NCBI RefSeq assembly: GCF_010015475.1
Contig: NZ_SSNI01000019.1
Span: 1 to 64,000 of the forward strand
Source: Pontibacter pamirensis
Lineage (GTDB): Bacteria > Bacteroidota > Bacteroidia > Cytophagales > Hymenobacteraceae
DNA: 64,000 nucleotides
Direction: 5' to 3'
Positions 59,078 through 64,000 of this stretch are shown one piece after another. The position numbers and the translations under genes are program-made. Position 1 is the first letter of the stretch. Every line of letters starts with the position of its first letter. The notes below the pieces were generated by a model. The model was not told the DNA's origin, ran no database searches, and worked only from the letters and a program-made list of their open reading frames with translations.

Positions 59078-59208
59078 GGGTGAGGTTATTATTCGTGTAT
59101 ATAACGGTATGACAATAGTGGAGATATGTTTACTATAGTAAGAATTATATTCTCTAAATTATCCTACTGAATTATTGTTTGGTATAAATTTTATTTTTAG
59201 TTTTGAGC

Positions 59209-59604
59209 ATGAAAAACCTGTGGCAGCAAATGCGTGAATATGTACCTGTGGCAGCAGTACTGCTGCTGTGTATGGTAGTTGTTCCTACTGCCCAGGCAAG
59301 TACGAATAATAATGGGGGAAGTAGTACTACAGCAGCTGCAACTACTGTTTCTGAGCATACGAACAGCCAGTCAACAGTTACAGCTGTTATCGGTGATACT
59401 AATTCTGCGAAGGCCAGGCAGAAAGTAAGCAACAAACCCCCTGAGAAATCTATGCTGGATACGGAAGTGCTGGCTAGTCCGGTGGCCTATTTCAAAAATG
59501 CTTTCTCTTCAGAGGAAGATAGCGCAGACGCTGCTTCTAGCCCAAATGTGGTGATGCATGCGGTAAAAGCATTGATAGCGATGATGCTTTCCACTATTAT
59601 GTAA
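59209..59604 (+). CDS. Small exported hypothetical protein
   Basis: The ATG at 59209 is used, two codons after a TTG. The 131-residue protein has a signal peptide (VPVAAVLLLCMVVVPTAQAS), a Ser/Thr/Asn-rich middle (NNNGGSSTTAAATTV) and a hydrophobic C-terminus (VMHAVKALIAMMLSTIM) that could be an anchor. No family is recognised. Confidence 0.55.
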   Translation: MKNLWQQMREYVPVAAVLLLCMVVVPTAQASTNNNGGSSTTAAATTVSEHTNSQSTVTAVIGDTNSAKARQKVSNKPPEKSMLDTEVLASPVAYFKNAFSSEEDSADAASSPNVVMHAVKALIAMMLSTIM

Positions 59605-59667
59605 TTATTTTTTCCCCGGGAGTTTTGCTACCAGCATTGTTACAATGCATTTTACCTGCAACTGGCT

Positions 59668-60082
59668 TCAAACCCCTGCCTGCCTGTCCCTCAAAATATC
59701 AAAGAAGAATTTGAAGTCTGACGCTAAGCTGTAGAACGGGTACTCGGATGTAGCCGGCTTATTGCGTTCAAAAAAAAGAAATGCCCACCCACGCAGAGCC
59801 TTAGCCGATAACAGGCACCAGCAGCAACCACAGAAACTTACCCAAAGCGATAGCCGCCACGGCAACCATAATTAATAAACCAGTGCCCGTAAAATGTAGC
59901 ACACGGCTGGTGGTGTTCTGATGCTCCGATAGGGAGTAAGGGTAAAACTCTTTGAAGGAGGTATAGCGCTTTGAGGAGGCTAGCTGGTTTATGGCTTTTT
60001 GTTTCAATTGTTCTTCTGGAAGATACAGAAAATGCCTTTTCTGTTTAAGAAAAATTCTGATAAATAATGCTATGCCAGCCAA
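59668..60082 (-). pseudogene. DUF962/Mpo1-like membrane protein, broken by a stop and a frameshift
   Basis: The first frame (60082 down to 59801) has YTSFKEFYPYSLSEHQNTTS and VLHFTGTGLLIMVAVAAIAL, the start of a DUF962 protein (Mpo1-like dioxygenases of lipid oxidation). It ends at a TAA (59801-59803) where family members have Tyr (VIGYG). Behind it a run of eight T (A at 59770-59777 on the plus strand) is one base too long; with seven T the rest, FFERNKPATSEYPFYSLASD, is in frame. Two independent lesions point to decay rather than error. Confidence 0.75.
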
Positions 60083-60397
60083 ACAATCACAGCCTGAGTT
60101 GGTTCTTATCTTAGCAAAGCAAATAGCAATGCATTGAAGTTTTTTGTTTGTTTAAGGTGGTCAAGGCCGAAGGTTTCCCTCCTTCGGCCTTTCCTTTTAC
60201 CGGCACTACAGGGGGATATTATACTAAAGAGCACTTGCACCAGCTGCTCCCTGAGAATATGCTCTGCTTTAGCCTGCAAGTACACGGTTGTAGGGGGTAA
60301 AGTATAAGGATAAGTGGATTATACTTTTTATCTTTACTTATACTTTATGAGCCGGGGACGCAGCCCCCGCTACCCTTGTACAACAAAAAACGTGCAC
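60083..60397. other. Gap with an orphan terminator
   Basis: AAGGCCGAAGG (60163-60173) pairs with CCTTCGGCCTT (60181-60191), with a T-rich tail. No plus-strand gene precedes it for 550 bases, so it may end a small RNA starting in this gap. No other feature is seen. Confidence 0.45.
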
Positions 60398-62227
60398 ATG
60401 AAATGCATCTCCCTCCTGGGCTCTCTGCTCCTGCTGTTATCTGTAGTGATGGCGCAACAAACTTATACTGTCTCCCTCGACCTGAAGAATGTTTCTAATG
60501 ATAAAGTGAAGGTAGTGGTGAACACGCCGGAGGTGAAAGAAAACAAAATCACCTACATTATTCCAAGCGTAATTCCGGGCTCTTACTCACAGAAAGACTA
60601 TGGCCGCTTCATCAGCAATTTTAAGGCTTATGATGCAAAAGGAAAGAAGCTCAAAACAAAGCGGCAGGGGAAGAACCTCTTCGTGATTGAGAAGGCAAAA
60701 AAGCTGGACCGCCTGGAGTACTTCGTGGATGACACCTGGGATGTAGAGAAAGAAGATAATTATATTTTCCAGCCGGGCGGCACCAACATTAATGCCAACA
60801 GCAACTTTGTAATCAACCATTTCGGCTTTTACGGCTATCTGGAAGGTTATAAGATGCTCCCTTACACGCTGAACGTGCAGAAGCCGACGCACCTGCTGGC
60901 TGCCACCTCTCTGCCGGTCACGCACCAGTCGCCGGAGCAGGATGTGGTGCAGGCCTCCGATTTTGTGCGCCTGGCCGATGCCCCCATCATGTACAGCCGC
61001 CCTGATACCGCCAGCTTCCGCACCGGCAACACCATAGTTTCGGTAGCAGTGCATTCTGAAACGGGCATGGTGCAGGCGGACAGCATCAATGAAATGATTA
61101 AACCGCTGGCCACGGCGCTCACCAACTTTTTCGGTGGCATGCCCGTGGACCGCTACCAGTTCATTATGTACTTCCCGAAGATGGGAAACACTACTGTTAC
61201 CAGGTATGGCGGCTACGGCGCCTTAGAACACTCCTACAGTTCCATGTACTTTCTGCCCGAGCAAACCGGCGATGATTTAAAGAGCATGGTGCTGGACGTA
61301 GCCTCGCATGAGTTTCTGCACATCCTTACACCGCTTAATGTGCACAGCGAGGAAATAGAGTATTTCGATTTTAAAGATCCGAAGCTGTCGCAGCACCTGT
61401 GGCTGTATGAAGGGGTAACAGAATACTTCTCGCACCTCGTGCAGCTGCAGGAAGGCCTCAAAACCTATGAGGCGTTTCAGAAGGAGATGATGGACAAAAT
61501 GCGCAGCGCGAGTGAGTATGAAGATGTGTCCTTTACGGAGATGAGCCGCCGCATTATTGAGCCGGAGTACCAGGAAATGTACAGCAACGTATACCAGAAA
61601 GGCGCACTTATCGGTTTCCTGCTCGATATCCGCCTGAAGGAGCTGAGCAATGGGCAGATGGGCCTGCGTGAACTGATGCTGAACCTCTCAAAGCAATACG
61701 GCCCTAATAAGCCCTTTAAGGATGATGAGTTAATTGATGTGATTGTAGCCAGCACCTATCCTGAAATCCGCCAGTTTTTCGATGACTATGTAATCGGCAA
61801 CAAACCGTTGCCTTACGCGGAGTACTACAACAAGATTGGCTGGGCCTATGCAGACCAGAAGGAGGGCACGAAGCTAACCTTCGGGGAGTTCAGGCTGGGC
61901 TTTGAGAAAGAAAAGAAGTTCTTCTGGATAGCCGAGCCGATGGATAACAGATTCGGACTGGAGAAGTATGATATCCTGTATGCGGTAAACGGTGAGCCTT
62001 TAACAGAGGAAAACATTTACCAGCTTATAAAGCCGCTGATTGAGGTGGAGGGCAAGGATACCGTGGAGCTTGCCTATTTGCGGCAGAACGAGTTACACAA
62101 AAAGACATTTACGCCGGAAGAAGAGCGTGTGGAGCTTAAATTTGTAGTAGAAGATAACCCGGGTGCCCTGCCAATGCAACAGCAACTACGCCAGCGCCTG
62201 CTGCTTAAAGCACCTGGAGATTTGTAG
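60398..62227 (+). CDS. M61-family metallopeptidase with PDZ domain
   Basis: From the ATG at 60398 (the earlier one at 60314 adds residues without signal character) the protein has 609 residues. It has a signal peptide (LLGSLLLLLSVVMAQQ), an N-terminal beta domain, and the M61 catalytic core with zinc motif ASHEFLHILTPLNVHSEE and the third ligand in LWLYEGVTEYFSHLV. A C-terminal PDZ-like domain follows (about 500-590, FGLEKYDILYAVNGEPLTEE). M61 enzymes are glycyl aminopeptidase-like. It is exported to the periplasm. All catalytic residues are present. Confidence 0.92.
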   Translation: MKCISLLGSLLLLLSVVMAQQTYTVSLDLKNVSNDKVKVVVNTPEVKENKITYIIPSVIPGSYSQKDYGRFISNFKAYDAKGKKLKTKRQGKNLFVIEKAKKLDRLEYFVDDTWDVEKEDNYIFQPGGTNINANSNFVINHFGFYGYLEGYKMLPYTLNVQKPTHLLAATSLPVTHQSPEQDVVQASDFVRLADAPIMYSRPDTASFRTGNTIVSVAVHSETGMVQADSINEMIKPLATALTNFFGGMPVDRYQFIMYFPKMGNTTVTRYGGYGALEHSYSSMYFLPEQTGDDLKSMVLDVASHEFLHILTPLNVHSEEIEYFDFKDPKLSQHLWLYEGVTEYFSHLVQLQEGLKTYEAFQKEMMDKMRSASEYEDVSFTEMSRRIIEPEYQEMYSNVYQKGALIGFLLDIRLKELSNGQMGLRELMLNLSKQYGPNKPFKDDELIDVIVASTYPEIRQFFDDYVIGNKPLPYAEYYNKIGWAYADQKEGTKLTFGEFRLGFEKEKKFFWIAEPMDNRFGLEKYDILYAVNGEPLTEENIYQLIKPLIEVEGKDTVELAYLRQNELHKKTFTPEEERVELKFVVEDNPGALPMQQQLRQRLLLKAPGDL

Positions 62228-62360
62228 TGGAAGCAGCTACAATACATTAATAGGAGCAGTTTCTTTAGAGGCTTCTCCCGGCGGCTAAAGTGTGAATTTG
62301 GATTTGAATGCAGGAACCAGGTAAGTTTGCCTCCTGCATTCGCTCTGTTAACATAAAACT

Positions 62361-62927
62361 ATGACCGCTATGAACACTTTAGAGAGCTTAACCCAAATTA
62401 CACACAGCCTGTCCCAAACCGTAAGCTCCGAGCTTGCGTCGCTGGACCTGAGTGCCCTCAACTTCAAAACTGCTACCGGCAGCTGGAGTATACTGGAGTG
62501 CCTGGAGCACCTGAACCGCTACAGCCGTTACTATAATCCTGCCCTCGCCAAGGCTATTGAAGCTAACGCTGCTGATGATGCTTCTGTACAAAGTATAAGC
62601 TATAGCTGGCTCGGAACGAAATCATTGGAAATGGTGCGGCCGCAGCATACAAAGAAGCATAAAACCGTGAAGCACATGAACCCTATCAACAGCACCCTCG
62701 GGCGTGCCACGGTAGAAGAGTTCCTGAAGCACCAGGAGGGGTTGCTGCACCTGCTAAAACGTGCCGGTAAGGCGAACCTGCATAAGAAAGCCGTGTCCGT
62801 GGAATTTTTCAAGCTACTGAAGCTGCGAATAGGGGAAGCACTGGAGTTTGTAGTGCTGCACGAGGAACGCCATATACAACAGGCCATGCGTGTTAAGGCC
62901 CAGCTTGCAAAGCAGGCCGCGGCGTAG
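62361..62927 (+). CDS. DinB-superfamily protein
   Basis: The 188-residue protein starts MTAMNTLESLTQITHSLSQT. It has the four-helix DinB bundle with metal-binding His in SWSILECLEHLNRYSRYY and LEFVVLHEERHIQQAMR. DinB_2 proteins bind divalent metal and often act in thiol transfer or are of unknown function. A short hairpin (62306-62315 with 62332-62341) lies ahead of it and may end the M61 transcript. Confidence 0.88.
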   Translation: MTAMNTLESLTQITHSLSQTVSSELASLDLSALNFKTATGSWSILECLEHLNRYSRYYNPALAKAIEANAADDASVQSISYSWLGTKSLEMVRPQHTKKHKTVKHMNPINSTLGRATVEEFLKHQEGLLHLLKRAGKANLHKKAVSVEFFKLLKLRIGEALEFVVLHEERHIQQAMRVKAQLAKQAAA

Positions 62928-63129
62928 GGCGTTTATCAATTATTATTTTTTCATGTAACAGGAAGGTGTAAGAGGCGACAAGCTCAGGTACAAGTGGCTT
63001 ACATTTCTGCAACTTTGCCTATCTGTTGCCGCCGCTTTACCTTCTTTTTGAGTTGTTCCCGTATAAAATTGCTTTCTTGCGGCGCTTTTAGTGTTCATAC
63101 ACAGGAGCGGAGCAGCTAGCTATTGAGAA

Positions 63130-63765
63130 ATGGGTGATCGGGTTATACAGTATACTTTCTTTTTTCTGGGGTTGATCTTATTTGGCTTTGGCAATGCCAT
63201 TGCTGTTAAAGTGAAGTACCTGGGCCTGCACCCCTGGGAGGTGCTGAATGTGGCGCTGTACCAGAAGTTTGGCCTTACCATTGGTGCCTGGAGCGTTGTA
63301 GTGGGGCTGCTAGTGGTAGTGGTGTCATGGTTCATGAACAAGAAGTACATCAACATTGGTACTTTCCTGAACGCCTTGCTCATTGGTCCTATCATGGACT
63401 TTTTCCTGTGGGTGGGTATTCTGCCGGATGCCTCCCATACGCCCTGGGACTACCTGCAGCTTGCCTGCTCTATTATAATTGTAGGAATAGGAGCAGGTTT
63501 GTATGTTGCCGGAGGTGTAGGAGCAGGACCGAGAGACGGATTTATGCTTTCTATTGCTGAAAGAACCAAGCTGTCCGTGAGTCGTGCGCGTATTGTGGTG
63601 GAGTGTATAGTGCTTGGCATCGGCTGGCTTTTAGGCGGACCAGTATTTATCGTTACGTTCTTCTATACCTTTATCATCAGCCCAATTTTCCAGGTTACAC
63701 TCGGCTTCTTCCAGAAGCTGCGCGCCTCCCTTACGTCAGAGCAGGCAGAGAACGTGAAGGCCTAA
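63130..63765 (+). CDS. YczE/YitT-like integral membrane protein
   Basis: The 211-residue protein has five to six membrane helices (YTFFFLGLILFGFGNAIAVK, GAWSVVVGLLVVVVSWFMNK, FLNALLIGPIMDFFLWVGIL, LACSIIIVGIGAGLYVAGGV, IVVECIVLGIGWLLGGPVFI). The motif GVGAGPRDGFMLSIAERTKL, followed by VSRARIVVE, is characteristic of the YczE/YyaS family. The family has no established substrate; some members are named putative membrane permeases. It is probably monocistronic. Confidence 0.85.
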   Translation: MGDRVIQYTFFFLGLILFGFGNAIAVKVKYLGLHPWEVLNVALYQKFGLTIGAWSVVVGLLVVVVSWFMNKKYINIGTFLNALLIGPIMDFFLWVGILPDASHTPWDYLQLACSIIIVGIGAGLYVAGGVGAGPRDGFMLSIAERTKLSVSRARIVVECIVLGIGWLLGGPVFIVTFFYTFIISPIFQVTLGFFQKLRASLTSEQAENVKA

Positions 63766-63809
63766 TAAAGATACGTTGGCTCTTAAAGGGAACTTGTGCA
63801 CGGGCTTTC

Positions 63810-64000
63810 TTACAGCTGTACCACCAGTTCCTCCTTTTCCCCGGTATGTGGCTCTACTTTGAAGATTTGGTGACTATTAGTGCTGGTTACCCACAGCTGC
63901 CCGTTCAAGAATAAAACATCATTGGGCTCGCTGAGTCCGTCTGTTACCGTGTGCACGCGCAGCCTGCTCATGTTCAGCATTTTTATTTTGCCATTGTAAG
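63810..64000 (-). CDS. C-terminus of an SMP-30/NHL-like beta-propeller protein, partial
   Basis: The minus-strand frame ends at TAA (63810-63812) and continues past the right edge. About 62 residues are visible: YNGKIKMLNMSRLRVHTVTD, then GLSEPNDVLFLNGQLWVTST and NSHQIFKVEPHTGEKEELVV. The G-L-x-x-P-N-D-V/I segment is the typical blade motif of SMP-30/gluconolactonase and NHL-type propellers. The enzyme part and any signal peptide are outside the window, so the specific function is open. Confidence 0.6.
   Translation of the reverse strand, partial: YNGKIKMLNMSRLRVHTVTDGLSEPNDVLFLNGQLWVTSTNSHQIFKVEPHTGEKEELVVQL

Overview
The window looks like a chromosome segment of a Bacteroidota species, most likely order Cytophagales, family Hymenobacteraceae (Pontibacter-like). 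The evidence is type IX secretion (T9SS) cargo with type B C-terminal domains, PorP/SprF-like proteins placed directly after that cargo, a PorE-like OmpA protein, many Cys-anchored lipoproteins, Bacteroidota-type promoter elements (TAnnTTTG) and the absence of strong Shine-Dalgarno sequences. The genus is an inference. No rRNA, tRNA or CRISPR array was recognised.

Layout. 1-8.5 kb: the end of an IS3-like element that has cut off the 5' part of a sensor kinase gene, a frameshifted Kelch lipoprotein, a vanadium-haloperoxidase-like lipoprotein with changed active-site residues, further lipoproteins and a possible ribbon-helix-helix protein. 9-13 kb: mostly non-coding DNA rich in long hairpins, holding two copies of a 70-nt element with a 12-codon ORF and a terminator at the same offset (a third, decayed copy lies at 26.4 kb), and a beta-propeller T9SS cargo gene. 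13-27 kb: what looks like a stress and signalling block. It has two paralogous AraC-type regulators, a small outer-membrane barrel, KaiC and KaiB, two single-domain response regulators, a lipoprotein with Ig-like and DUF3494 domains, a barrel-OmpA protein, two ferritin-like proteins, and an ECF sigma factor with its anti-sigma factor. Two promoters in this block share the same pair of 21-bp-spaced repeats, so they may answer to the same regulator.

27.7-40.1 kb: two T9SS surface-protein loci. Each has a giant modular adhesin-like protein followed within a few bases by a PorP/SprF-like partner; the second also has a PorE-like protein. 40.2-49.5 kb: a putative 3-hydroxybutyrate or oligomer uptake and oxidation cluster on the minus strand (Na+/solute symporter, frameshifted alpha/beta hydrolase, TonB-dependent receptor, 3-hydroxybutyrate dehydrogenase-like SDR) next to a LytTR response regulator and a divergent 7TMR-DISM histidine kinase. 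49.5-64 kb: small housekeeping and envelope genes (hydrolases, RlpA-like lipoprotein, HSP20, GNAT, DinB, M61 peptidase, YczE-like membrane protein) mixed with remnants of a Rieske domain and a DUF962/Mpo1-like protein.

The most unusual features are the 70-nt sORF/terminator family, the paired repeat promoters near the AraC twins, a perfect 23-bp palindrome inside the signal-peptide codons of the 7TMR kinase, and several freshly broken genes whose lesions can be read directly (a G-tract frameshift and a 7-bp tandem duplication). All functional calls are made by reading motifs in the sequence; no database search was run.
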